64,000 nucleotides of DNA, taken from positions 2,136,501 to 2,200,500 of the forward strand of contig NZ_CP067102.1 of NCBI RefSeq assembly GCF_016616885.1, written 5' to 3'. The DNA is from Bradyrhizobium diazoefficiens (lineage in GTDB: Bacteria > Pseudomonadota > Alphaproteobacteria > Rhizobiales > Xanthobacteraceae). The notes under the pieces are model-generated. The model made no database searches. It saw nothing but the letters and a program-made list of their open reading frames with translations, and was not told the origin of the DNA. This document shows positions 44,701 through 52,338 of the stretch, one piece after another. Within the stretch, counting starts at the first letter, position 1, and each line of letters begins with the position of its first letter. The translations under genes and the position numbers were made by a program.

Positions 44701-45226
44701 TGCCGCTTGTGCTTGCCGGACCGATCGTCGGCCCGACGAACTCGCAGCCGCCGAGGTCCGTCTCCGGTCCGGGCACGAAGTCGATCACCGCGATGTCGAG
44801 CGTCCTGGCGACGTCACGACTTGGCGAGTTCATGTCGGCTCGGGTGACGAGCGCCGTCAGCTTCAATTCGCTGAAATAGCGTTGCAGCTCGTCCGCTGTC
44901 AGGTCGGGATTGACGGGGACGCAGGCACAGCTTGATGCGACCGCGATGAGAGCCAGCGCGCTGTCGGCCCCGCGCGGCAGCGCAACGGCAATCCGGTCGC
45001 CAGGCGCAATGCCGAGCCCGCGCAGCGTCTGGACCAGATGCGCGATCCCAGCGTCGAGCGCGCCATAGGTCAGAGGCGGCCGGCCAGGGGCGAGCAGGGC
45101 GGGCGCTTCTGGCGTTGTTCGCGCGTGGAAGGCGAGAAGGCTGCCGATGTGGGCAAACGTCTCGGTTTCGGCACTGATGCCGTCCGATCTCTCTCCCGCC
45201 CCCGGTGCAACCTCGGACAATGCCAT
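38789..45226 (-). CDS. Non-ribosomal peptide synthetase, A-T-C-A-T-C, no thioesterase
   Basis: The protein has 2145 residues. Order: a CoA-ligase-like adenylation domain (about 25-530; LLTSGTAARPK near 187, YGMTEAASQ, GWFRTGDLGYLDADGY, GKVKRN), a carrier domain (GADSL, Ser 570), a condensation domain (about 640-1060; HHLVTDGW near 759), a second adenylation domain (about 1095-1590; YTSGSSGAPKG near 1235, YGASECSDD, YRTGDLARR), a carrier domain (GGHSL, Ser 1638) and a final condensation domain (about 1705-2140; HHAIADGW near 1837). Both condensation His motifs are intact. The first A domain resembles AAE3/oxalyl-CoA-synthetase-type ligases rather than amino acid A domains. The second has SFVISVW where amino acid A domains have an Asp that holds the alpha-amino group. 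The product is unknown; release probably involves an amine acceptor in the last C domain. Confidence 0.93.
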   Translation of the reverse strand: MALSEVAPGAGERSDGISAETETFAHIGSLLAFHARTTPEAPALLAPGRPPLTYGALDAGIAHLVQTLRGLGIAPGDRIAVALPRGADSALALIAVASSCACVPVNPDLTADELQRYFSELKLTALVTRADMNSPSRDVARTLDIAVIDFVPGPETDLGGCEFVGPTIGPASTSGSARAEDDAFILLTSGTAARPKMVPLTHRNVCLSAQNAGRVLSLTSHDRLLNALPLFHAHGLISGLLTALAAGSSVIVTGGFDAPSFFGWMRDLQPTWYTAVPTIHRALLTAAEANPERVRVSSLRVIRSASSSLAPAILNGLEAMFGVPVLETYGMTEAASQIAANPFELRKIGSVGRAAGPEIAIMDETGRALASGAQGEIMLRGPNMSRGYYNDEAATQAAFRDGWFRTGDLGYLDADGYLFIVGRIKDVINRGGQKVSPLEVEEVLLAHPAVLEAGVFAIPHAKLGENVAAVVVLRANSEVTSDQLRQFARKRLAAYKVPSLIRSVAALPKGASGKVKRNALAELVSASDEYDETQLPRNALETQLAEIWANLLELPRVGVDQDVFALGADSLAVTQMRSRLRERFNVDFSFEDIFDCATVGALAARIETTTHRDAMLPAWRQEASEGDAPLSFQQQRMYVLSRLDPTRYNYNVVEVALLKGEVDIAALQAGLAAICARHEALRSIFVEREGEPVQRAHKGPPRFERIKLKPCPPHRWPAIVRREALELAQYPFDLAREPPLKVTLLSFDKSSHALVVNVHHLVTDGWSQRLFWEALAAGYSAARKGSTTMLPSPGFQYRDFARWQQSWAQTPAAKEQLDYWRAQLDGVTTLPLRTDRPRPETWSGHGARHYFEFSKPLSADIRALSQDQGVTPFMALLAVFQCLLYRHTGHEDVATGSLIANRNQIESERLIGLFANTLILRNNFGGDPTFGEMLRRVRQVTLDAYRNQDLPIEEVLPALQIARRTDGNPLFRIMFILQNASIEAARFPGLSTRRLEIDPKVARFDITLELIEAEGRFTGFFEYATDLFDAGTIEGMADQFKTLLKAVIANPEQRISRLPLLTVAERRRLPARGRPANFTARGNLCERFERQAKKTPNAVAISDGRLSLSYRELARRSQAIARWLAREGVGTETVVALLADRGPDLLAAMIAVQRAGAAFLNLDPEQPPARLATILGSSCASMLLTGRAQSAMVDALLEPLVARIQVAELEDAIALESTKPARAARRASASLAYLIYTSGSSGAPKGVMIEQRGLSNHLASLIAELGVTARDVIAQTAPQSFVISVWQFLAAPMVGARVHVCGNSVVQDPMLLAREIEREGITVLEIVPSLLRVILERLDEAPMLRAFAKLRLLISTGEPLPVELCRAWFARCPKVPLINAYGASECSDDVSLHRLTRAPDTATTNVPIGSPLPNTQIYVLDPGLEPQPIGVVGELCIGGAGVGRGYVNDPAQSRQRFIHDPFAREASARLYRTGDLARRRADGTIECLGRADLQVKVRGYRIELKEIEAALGDHASVHAGIVEPRRDTNGDIRLIAHVMARAGSQISASELRDFLKSRLPVHAIPSAFLFLDQVPLNAHGKLDRSALLAPAQQESAGTEAAVPARRFTEKVLSDIWIDLLKVESIGVTDNFFDLGGHSLLAGQAMARVARALGVSLPIKTIFEAPTIEELARQVDEAVATKPQKPAAGVPRLADNGPPTLSIAQDQMMRIEQNLPDLPLFNLPFAFHLEGPIDPRTLAQAIDDIARRHESLRTAFGWNGEEPVSRIIAPAALGPVLTVETIGDGQPHNNKRRKALELRKIELLIAQETYTPVDAARAPLLRARLLRQHAADHILLLTLHHAIADGWSVGVLFEELSNRYAALAGHPSAPLPKMPLAFSDVARWQRWWCGTEAARRQAADWTESLRGSAPLFDGEARPGASSGHHPLSLERDLVARLTAYARQHNATLFMCLLTGLKALLLARTGRTDISVATAMANRAQPDTEGIVGPFENTVIVRSRITPDLSFTQALGRVRQSVLEAHARQELPFNILADHLEQEGIDPSSLLQVYFTLQNPLRQPLELPNVAVRSIGNVAREGQPVLPVDQTWLSLMLKERPTGITGSCNYKGDLLDGGKVGTWMEDLVALLGAAITQPNTPLGRLLDRRAA

Positions 45227-45360
45227 TCCCTTTTGATCTGATTGGGCTATTCTTCCCTGGAGTTAGGGAACGCGTCCAGTCTGAGGTGAAGTTTTGGCCC
45301 CAAAATCTGTGGTTGAGGGACCTTAAGCCTTTCGGCGGGGGAGTGTCGGGCGAGATCACC

Positions 45361-48300
45361 ATGCTGGAGAAAGAGCCGGGGACGGAAGTCGGGTTGAAGC
45401 GCTGGCTCGAAGGCATCGGTCTCGGTCACTACACCGATCTGTTCGCGCAGCACCGCCTCGATCTCGACGTCATGGGCGACCTGACCGAGGCTGATCTTGC
45501 CGAGCTCGGATTGCCGCTCGGCGATCGCAAGCGGCTGCAGCGGGCGACCGCGTCGCTGTTTCAGGCCGAGACGGCGGAGGTGCCGGCCGCGCCGGCGCAC
45601 CCGCCGTCCCGCACCGAGGTCGGCGCCGAGCGGCGTCAGCTCACCACCATGTTCTGCGACATGGTCGATTCCACTGCGCTCTCCGCCCAGTTCGATCCGG
45701 AAGACGTACGCGACATGATCGCGAGCTTCCGCGAGACCTGCGTGCGCGTGGTCAAGCATTACGAGGGCTTTGCCGCCCGCTTCGTCGGCGACGGCATTCT
45801 GGTTTATTTCGGCTACCCGACCGCGCATGAGGACGACGCCGAGCGCTCGGTGCGCGCCGGGCTCGAGATCGTGCGGGTGCTCTCGACGGCACGCGCGATC
45901 GAGCCGCGCGGCGCGCTCAGCCACGCGCCCGCCGTCCGCATCGGGATCGCGACCGGCCTCGTCGTGGTCGGCGACCTCGTCGGCCAGGGCACCGAAGAGC
46001 GTGATTCCGCGGTCGGCGAGACCGTCAATCTGGCCGCCCGCCTGCAGGCGCTGGCGCCGCCCAACGGCGTGGTGATCTCCTCGTCGACGCAGTCGTTGCT
46101 GAAGGGCAAGTTCGATTACCGCAATCTCGGCGCTCATGCGCTGAAGGGCATCTCGGAGAAGACCCAGGCCTGGCACGTCGTGCGCGCCACGCGGGTGGAG
46201 ACCCGCTTTGCGGCCGCCATGGGCGCGCGGCTGACCCCGCTCGTCAATCGCGAGGAGGAAATCGCGCTGCTGATGGGACGCTGGCAGCAGGTCAAGGAGG
46301 GCGACGGTCAGGTCGTCGTCAAGTTCGGCGAGCCCGGCATCGGCAAGTCGCGCATCATCCAGGAGATTTTTGAGCGGATCGCAGGCGACCGCCACGGACA
46401 GGTCTCGTTCCAGTGCTCGCCCTATTACACCTCCACCGCTTTCTATCCGTTCGTCGAGCAGCTCAAATTCTCTCTCGGCCTCGATCGCGAGGATGCGTCC
46501 GCGCTGTCGCTGGCGAGCCTGGAGAACGCGATTGCCGCCGCCCACGGCGATATCGAGCAGGTCGCGCCTCTGTTTGCCGCGCTGCTGTCGATCCCGACCG
46601 GCGAGCGCTATCCGCCGCTCGACCTGTCGCCGCAGCAGCAGAAGGATGCGACGATCGCAGCGCTGGTCAATCACTTCCTGGGGCTCGCGCGCGAGATGCC
46701 GCTGGTGATCGTCTTCGAGGATCTGCACTGGATCGATCCGACCTCGCGCGAGATGGTCGACCTCCTGGTCGACCGGGTGCAGAACCGGCCGATCCTGGCC
46801 ATCATCACCGCGCGCTCCGAATTCCAGCCGAGCTGGAGTGCGCATTCGCACATCACCACCCTCGTGCTGAACCGGCTGAGCCGGCCGTTGCGCGCGACGC
46901 TGGTCGAGCGTGTCGCCGGGCGCGAGCTGCCCAAGGAGGTCATCGAGGAGATCATCGTCAAGACCGACGGCGTGCCGCTGTTCCTGGAGGAGCTGACCAA
47001 GACGGTTCTCGAATCCGACCTCCTGACCGAGCGGCACGGCCGCTACGTGCTGTCTGGCCCGTGGCGGCAACTGGCGATCCCTGCGACGCTGACGGACTCG
47101 CTGATGGCACGTCTCGACCGGATGGGGCCGTTCAAGCGGATCGCGCAGATCGGCGCCACGATCGGCCGCGAGTTCTCCTACGAGACCCTGCATGCGGTCG
47201 CCAGCACGCCGGCGGAGCAGATCGAGGCGGCGCTGACGCATCTGGAGGAGGCGGGCCTGATCACGCGGCGCGGCCATCCGCCGGACGCGCTCTACTCCTT
47301 CAAGCATGTGATGATCCAGAACGCAGCGCATGCCAGCCTGTTGCACAGCGAGCGGCGCAAGCTGCATGCGAGCATCGCCCAGGTGCTCGCCGAGATGTAT
47401 CCGGAGAAGACGGAGCGCGAGCCGGAGCTGCTCGCCCACCATCTCACCGAGTCCGGTCAGAGCGAGGGCGCGGCGAGCTTCTGGCTCAAGGCCGGCAAGC
47501 AGGCGGCCAAGAGCGGCGCCAATCTCGAGGCAATCGGCCATCTGCGCCGGGGCTTGAGCGTCGTGCAGGCCAATGCCCGCATGCAGGGCGCCGACGAGAT
47601 GGAGCTCGAGCTGCGGATCGCGCTCGGCAACGCGTTGATCGCCGCCAAGGGCTACGCCGTGCAGGAGGTCGAGGAGAACTACATCCGCGCCCTCGAGCTC
47701 GGCCAGCAGCTCGACGACGACGAAAAGGCCTTTGCCGCCACCCGCGGGCTCTGGGTCTGCCATTTCATTCGCGCCGATCTCACTCGCGCGCATGACCTCA
47801 GCGTCGAATTGTTGAAATTCGCCAAGCGCGAGCGGCTCAACGAGCGGGCGGAGCCGGCGCAGCAGACCGGTTATCTGATCGAGGCGCACCGCTCGATCGC
47901 GATGACCATGCTCTATCGCGGGCGCTTCGCCGCCGCGCAGCATCATCTGCACCGCTGCATCAATCTTTACAGCCCCGACCTGCACTCCGACCTGATGGAG
48001 CGGCACGGCACCGACCCCGGCGTCGTCTCGCTGTCCTATCTCGGCTATCTCCTCTGGTTCCTTGGCCAGCCCGACGCGGCACGCCAGCACAGCGAGCAGG
48101 CGATCCTGCATGCGGAAAAGATCCGCCATCCCTTCTCGCTCGCCTTCGCATTGGTGTTCGGCGCCTATCTCTGCCAGCATCTGCGCGATATCGAGGGTAC
48201 GCGCGACCATGCCAACCGCGCCATGATCATCGCCACCGAGCACAATTTCCTGCACTGGAAGCAGCAGGCCGCAATCCTGCGCGGTTGGGCGCTGGCCCAG

Positions 48301-48819
48301 CTCGGCGAGGCCGACGAAGGCATCAGCCAGATGCGGCTCGGCCTCGACGAATACGAGGCGATGGATTCCTGGCTCGCCGGCTGCTGGTTCCGCTGCCTGC
48401 TCGCGGAGGCCTATGCCAAGGTCGGCATGCGCGACGCCGCCTTGCGTGCGCTGGACGGTGCGCTCGCGACCGCAAGACGGACCGGCGATCACTCCTACCT
48501 CGCCGAGGTCTACCGCCTGCAGGGCGAGATCACCTTGTCGGACGGCAATCCGGCCTCGGTGCAGGAGGCCGAGGATTTGTTCGAACTGTCGCTGGAGACG
48601 GCGCGCAAGCAAGGCGCGTTGTCCTGGGAGCTGCGCACCGCCGTCAGCCTCGCGCGGCTGTCGCACGACGCCGGCAAGCGCGAACATGCGAGCCTTTTGC
48701 TCTTGCCGATCGTCGGCAAGTTCAACGAAGGTTTCCTGGCGCACGATTTGAAACAGGCCATGCAACTCGTGCACGAGCTCGGTGGGGACATGCCCGTTCG
48801 TCAGCCGGCCCACCAGTGA
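45361..48819 (+). CDS. SAM-domain/adenylate cyclase/AAA-ATPase/TPR signalling protein
   Basis: The protein is about 1152 residues from ATG 45361; an upstream frame extends further but without family character. Order: a sterile-alpha-motif domain (about 8-65; LKRWLEGIGLGHYTDLFAQH), a class III nucleotide cyclase domain (about 90-270; FCDMVDSTALSAQ with metal-binding Asp, RFVGDGILVYFGYP), a large AAA/NB-ARC-type ATPase (GEPGIGKSR, about 324-332; VIVFEDLHWIDPTS Walker B) and a C-terminal TPR-like helical array (about 640-1140). This architecture is abundant in Bradyrhizobium. It is divergent from the NRPS gene with a 134-base gap and could regulate it, though such proteins usually act through cAMP. 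Confidence 0.9.
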   Translation: MLEKEPGTEVGLKRWLEGIGLGHYTDLFAQHRLDLDVMGDLTEADLAELGLPLGDRKRLQRATASLFQAETAEVPAAPAHPPSRTEVGAERRQLTTMFCDMVDSTALSAQFDPEDVRDMIASFRETCVRVVKHYEGFAARFVGDGILVYFGYPTAHEDDAERSVRAGLEIVRVLSTARAIEPRGALSHAPAVRIGIATGLVVVGDLVGQGTEERDSAVGETVNLAARLQALAPPNGVVISSSTQSLLKGKFDYRNLGAHALKGISEKTQAWHVVRATRVETRFAAAMGARLTPLVNREEEIALLMGRWQQVKEGDGQVVVKFGEPGIGKSRIIQEIFERIAGDRHGQVSFQCSPYYTSTAFYPFVEQLKFSLGLDREDASALSLASLENAIAAAHGDIEQVAPLFAALLSIPTGERYPPLDLSPQQQKDATIAALVNHFLGLAREMPLVIVFEDLHWIDPTSREMVDLLVDRVQNRPILAIITARSEFQPSWSAHSHITTLVLNRLSRPLRATLVERVAGRELPKEVIEEIIVKTDGVPLFLEELTKTVLESDLLTERHGRYVLSGPWRQLAIPATLTDSLMARLDRMGPFKRIAQIGATIGREFSYETLHAVASTPAEQIEAALTHLEEAGLITRRGHPPDALYSFKHVMIQNAAHASLLHSERRKLHASIAQVLAEMYPEKTEREPELLAHHLTESGQSEGAASFWLKAGKQAAKSGANLEAIGHLRRGLSVVQANARMQGADEMELELRIALGNALIAAKGYAVQEVEENYIRALELGQQLDDDEKAFAATRGLWVCHFIRADLTRAHDLSVELLKFAKRERLNERAEPAQQTGYLIEAHRSIAMTMLYRGRFAAAQHHLHRCINLYSPDLHSDLMERHGTDPGVVSLSYLGYLLWFLGQPDAARQHSEQAILHAEKIRHPFSLAFALVFGAYLCQHLRDIEGTRDHANRAMIIATEHNFLHWKQQAAILRGWALAQLGEADEGISQMRLGLDEYEAMDSWLAGCWFRCLLAEAYAKVGMRDAALRALDGALATARRTGDHSYLAEVYRLQGEITLSDGNPASVQEAEDLFELSLETARKQGALSWELRTAVSLARLSHDAGKREHASLLLLPIVGKFNEGFLAHDLKQAMQLVHELGGDMPVRQPAHQ

Positions 48820-48820
48820 A

Positions 48821-49618
48821 ATGAGCGATCTCGCCGCCGCCCGTGCGCGCTACGTCGAGCTGATTGCAAGGCGGGAACGACTCTCCTCGCATCGTCTGCT
48901 CGCAGCCCTGGCGGCGGTGCCGCGCGAAAAATTTCTGGCGAAGGGGCCCTGGCATATCAAGAGCGAGGCGGCGCGCAGCTACCGGCTGACGCCTGATGCC
49001 GACCCCATCCATCTCTACGACAATGTGCTGGTCGCGATCGACGCGCGTCGCAATCTCGACACTGGGCTGCCGAGCCTGTGGGCGCACTTCATCGATGCGC
49101 TCGACGTCGGGGAGAAGGATCGCGTGGTCCAGATCGGGTGCGGGCTCGGCTATTTCTCGGCGATCCTGTCAGAGATCGTAGGCCCGAAGGGCAGGGTGCA
49201 GGCCATCGAGTGCGACGCACGGCTTGCGGTGCGCGCCGCGGCCCATCTTCGCGCCTATCGGAATGTCGAGGTTATCAACGGCGACGGCTGCCGGGACATC
49301 GGCGAGCCGGCTGACGTCATCATCGTGCATGCCGGCTTCTCGCATCCGCATCCGCTCTGGCTTCAATCGCTCCGTCCGCGCGGCCGCCTGCTGGTTCCGT
49401 TGACGCAGCGGGACCGCGAAGGCGCCGCCCTCAGGATCACGCGCAAGGGTAGGGGTTTCGAGGCCGAAGCTGTGCAGCAGATCCGGATCTTCCCCGGCCA
49501 GGGCCGCGGGGGGACGGCGCTCGACGACCGCGTCGCCGATTGGTGGCAGCGGGCATCGTCGCTGGCGCCGCTGCGCTTTCGCGGCATCGCGCAGGGGCTG
49601 CCGTCGGACCGGCGCTAG
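48821..49618 (+). CDS. Protein-L-isoaspartate O-methyltransferase-like protein
   Basis: The protein has 265 residues. The PCMT-like N-terminus (VELIARRERLSSHRLLAALAAVPREKFL) leads to a SAM-binding motif VVQIGCGLGYFSAILSEIVGPKGRVQAIE (given in part: VVQIGCGLGYFSA, about residues 102-114) and a post-motif strand. It is the PCMT family by design, but divergent in the substrate-binding parts, so repair of isoaspartate is not certain. The ATG follows the cyclase gene stop by one base, so the two are probably co-transcribed. It converges on the xylanase gene, with the stops three bases apart. Confidence 0.82.
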   Translation: MSDLAAARARYVELIARRERLSSHRLLAALAAVPREKFLAKGPWHIKSEAARSYRLTPDADPIHLYDNVLVAIDARRNLDTGLPSLWAHFIDALDVGEKDRVVQIGCGLGYFSAILSEIVGPKGRVQAIECDARLAVRAAAHLRAYRNVEVINGDGCRDIGEPADVIIVHAGFSHPHPLWLQSLRPRGRLLVPLTQRDREGAALRITRKGRGFEAEAVQQIRIFPGQGRGGTALDDRVADWWQRASSLAPLRFRGIAQGLPSDRR

Positions 49619-49621
49619 ACG

Positions 49622-50689
49622 TCACACGTCCTTCGTGAACTTGCTGATCATGTCCATGAACGGCTTCGGCTTGAACTCGCCGTCGAGCGGCAGCGGGCGG
49701 TTCGGCTGCTTGTCCGGGCGCTTGACCATGCCGTTGATCCAGCTGTAACGATCGGAAAGTCCCCAGGTCAGGATCGAGCGCACCGGTCCGCTGGTCGAGA
49801 TCGCCGTCAACAGATCGTCGACACGTTTGGCGACGATGGCATCGCGCTCCGAAGGACTTCCCGTCAGCTTCTGATCGTCGACGTCAAGCTCGGTGACGTA
49901 GACCTCGAGGCCCCATGACCGCAGCTCGGTGACGAACTCGGCAAGCCCATGGGTGTCGATCTCGAGCTCGGCATGCAGATGCGATTGCAGTCCGACCGCG
50001 TGCAGGGCCACGCCCTGGTCGAGCAGACTCATGATGAGGTTGCGATAGGCGGCGCGCTTGGCGATGAACGAGTCCTTCGCCGACTCGATATCGTATTCGT
50101 TGATCGCGAGCTTGACGTAGGGATCGGCTGCGGCCGCGGTGCGGAAGGCGAGCGGAATCCAGCGATCGCCGAGATGCTGCGTCCAGAAGGTGTCGCGCCG
50201 GTCGGTGACCCCTTTGGGATTGTCAGGGATGGGCTCGTTGACGACGTCCCATGAGGTCAGCTTGTCCTTGTAATAGGACACAACGGTGTTGATGTGATCG
50301 ACATAGGCGCGCTCGACGCCCTTCGAATCCTTGATCTGCTTGGTCCAGTCCGGAATGTCGTGATACCAGGAGAGCGTGTGGCCGCGCATCGTCAAATCGT
50401 TCTTTTGCGCGAAATCATAGATGGCATCGGCGCGCTCGAAGGCAAAGGTGTGCGCGTCCGGCCGCAGCATCGGCCATTTCAGCTCGAGCACCGGCACCAC
50501 CTGCGTGCAATAGGTGCTGATGGCCTCGCCGAGCCGCGGATCAGCCTGCAGGTCCCAGAGCGTGGCGGCTGCGCCAAAGCCCGGACGGCGCTGCGCAAGT
50601 TTCGACACCGGCAGGGCTGACGCCGATGTGCCCGCTGCGAGCGTCGCGGCGCTGCCGAGGAGAAATTCACGTCTGTCGAGCTTCGTCAC
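49622..50689 (-). CDS. GH10 endo-1,4-beta-xylanase, Tat-exported
   Basis: The protein has 355 residues from GTG 50689 (GGACG upstream). A twin-arginine signal (LDRREFLLGSAATLAAG) directs export. The GH10 barrel is clear: MRGHTLSWYHDIPDW, the acid/base Glu in SWDVVNEPIPDN (about residue 152), LQSHLHAELE, and the nucleophile Glu in VYVTELDVDDQ (about residue 265). The final WGLSDRYSWINGM is also typical. It would cut xylan or a related beta-1,4-linked polymer outside the cytoplasm. No carbohydrate-binding module is present. The glycosyltransferase gene lies upstream on the same strand, 101 bases away. Confidence 0.93.
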   Translation of the reverse strand: MTKLDRREFLLGSAATLAAGTSASALPVSKLAQRRPGFGAAATLWDLQADPRLGEAISTYCTQVVPVLELKWPMLRPDAHTFAFERADAIYDFAQKNDLTMRGHTLSWYHDIPDWTKQIKDSKGVERAYVDHINTVVSYYKDKLTSWDVVNEPIPDNPKGVTDRRDTFWTQHLGDRWIPLAFRTAAAADPYVKLAINEYDIESAKDSFIAKRAAYRNLIMSLLDQGVALHAVGLQSHLHAELEIDTHGLAEFVTELRSWGLEVYVTELDVDDQKLTGSPSERDAIVAKRVDDLLTAISTSGPVRSILTWGLSDRYSWINGMVKRPDKQPNRPLPLDGEFKPKPFMDMISKFTKDV

Positions 50690-50790
50690 GTGGTGGCCGT
50701 CCTTTCGGAACCAACGCGCCAATGTACCAAGCGGCGTCTTGCGACGCCGCGGTTTCCTGTTGTTGGGTTAACTTCAGCGAACCGGTCTTG

Positions 50791-51933
50791 TCAGCGCGGC
50801 TGACGTTGCATTACCGCTTCAGCGATCCCGTAATAATGAAGCGCGCCCTTTTCGAGCGTGAGATTTTCCATCACATAATCGCGAGGTGCGAAGTCGCCCG
50901 CGCCGACCTGCGACCAGAAGTCGCTCCAGCCGGAGATGAAGCCGGTCGCGTCGACGAACGTGCGGCCGCAACGTGCGTCGAAATAGGGCACCGAGGACAC
51001 ACCGCCTTCGTATCTCACCTTGTCCGGAAAATACTCCGGATCCTGCCACGGCCCGCCGCGATCCCAGGCGAGCACAGGCACGCCGCTCGACAGTGCCTGC
51101 TGGCAGGCGATGCCCTGACTCTCGTGCTCGCAGAGGAAGACCATGCTGCGGCTGCGCGCCAGCGCCGCCTTGTAGTCGTCTTCCTTGTAATGGCCGTAGC
51201 GGATCACTTCGACCGATCGGCCGCTGGCTTCGAGATGCCGGCGGATCGGTTCGATCAGCTCGCTCGCGTAGCGCTCGTGCTCCCAGCGCACCTTGTCATA
51301 GAGCAGCACATCGACGCTCTTCTGCTCGGCGGCGGTCTCAGTCCACACATCGGTTTCGATGCCGACCGGCCAGATCTCGACATGCGGCCAGTACGGTCGG
51401 CACATCTCCGCATACCATTTGCAGGGCACCAGGATAGTGTTGCCGTGCGGGCCTTTGAGATGCGCAGGCGCATCCACCGGATGGTTGTACATGGCGACCC
51501 CGAGCAGGAGCGGATTTTGCCAGGCGAACCAGTCGAGCACGAAGGGACGTCCGATGATGCAGGCGAGCTCGTCGGGGTGCTTGCGGATGTAGCCGTAACC
51601 GTTGACGCGATAGCGGATCCCGACCCTGTCGAGGCCGGCACAGAGATTGAGGAACACGCGCCGCTGGCCGCTGATCCAGGACTTGCCGAGTAGCATCCGT
51701 CGCAGCAGCGGCCGGACGTGGCGGTCGCCCGGAATCCAGCGGTCGTCCCGCTCCTCGAAGAACAGGTTGAGCGTCATCCGCTCGCCCCTGTCCGCAGGGC
51801 CCGGCGGAACCAGGGACGCATCCGTGCCATCATGGGGCAGGGAGGAGGCCGGGTTTGCCTGTATTCGCTCGGCAGCGTCCATATCAGTCACGTCCACGCA
51901 TGAAGAGAAAGCCGGGCGACGTCTTGAAATCAT
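50791..51933 (-). CDS. Glycosyltransferase-like protein (GT-B type)
   Basis: The protein is up to 380 residues; the start is uncertain, with alternatives at 51882 and 51777 (MTLNLFFEER looks like a natural beginning). The C-terminal half has the donor-binding pattern of GT-B enzymes: VFLCEHESQGIACQQALSSGVPVLAWDRGG, followed by acidic and aromatic residues. No membrane helix is seen. It may glycosylate a surface polysaccharide or a small molecule. The gene precedes the GH10 gene on the same strand, which may mean joint action on one polymer, but the 101-base gap leaves that open. Confidence 0.75.
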   Translation of the reverse strand: MISRRRPAFSSCVDVTDMDAAERIQANPASSLPHDGTDASLVPPGPADRGERMTLNLFFEERDDRWIPGDRHVRPLLRRMLLGKSWISGQRRVFLNLCAGLDRVGIRYRVNGYGYIRKHPDELACIIGRPFVLDWFAWQNPLLLGVAMYNHPVDAPAHLKGPHGNTILVPCKWYAEMCRPYWPHVEIWPVGIETDVWTETAAEQKSVDVLLYDKVRWEHERYASELIEPIRRHLEASGRSVEVIRYGHYKEDDYKAALARSRSMVFLCEHESQGIACQQALSSGVPVLAWDRGGPWQDPEYFPDKVRYEGGVSSVPYFDARCGRTFVDATGFISGWSDFWSQVGAGDFAPRDYVMENLTLEKGALHYYGIAEAVMQRQPR

Positions 51934-52338
51934 GGTTTCTTTTCGGTGATCGCGTCGGCCCGCTCAAGGACTTTGCGAATTTAACGCTAACGCGCGAAAC
52001 CCGCCGGACGGCCTCATTTGGGGGTCCATCGCGATCATGTGCGCAGCGCGTCGAGCGTCGGCTTCGGCTTGCTTGCGGTCCGGCTTGGCTGGGGCGGCAT
52101 GGGCCTCGCGTAGCCAGTTCTGCCGCTGATGCTGGCCTTTCCGCTTGCGTTCTATTCCTCGTCGCGGAATGCTGCGGACCGGCCGGGCAGCCTCATCACA
52201 TGGCGGCGGCCCGAGCCATGTCCTGTTGCGCTTGAAAAGCAAAGTTCGTTCTGCTCATAAGAGGGCTGAAATTGCGCTGCAACACATGCGCAAAAAAAGC
52301 CCATCGACCAAAGTCGATAGCCAGCGAGGAAACAAATA
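51934..52338. other. 405-base intergenic region upstream of the Liv operon
   Basis: I see no convincing gene. A minus-strand frame at 51964-52242 gives a very basic 92-residue product without recognisable family or good ribosome site. A short hairpin ATCGAC-CAAA-GTCGAT lies at about 52303-52318 just before the livK-type ribosome site (GAGGAAACAAATA), and could affect its expression. Confidence 0.45.

Noticed and set aside
45247..48813. 1188-codon open frame on the minus strand opposite the cyclase gene
   Set aside because: It is antisense to a protein with clear domains; the translation is rich in Arg, Gln and His with no family character, the usual mirror of GC-biased coding DNA.
51964..52242. 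92-codon basic frame upstream of the Liv operon
   Set aside because: There is no ribosome site and no recognisable family; composition fits chance.
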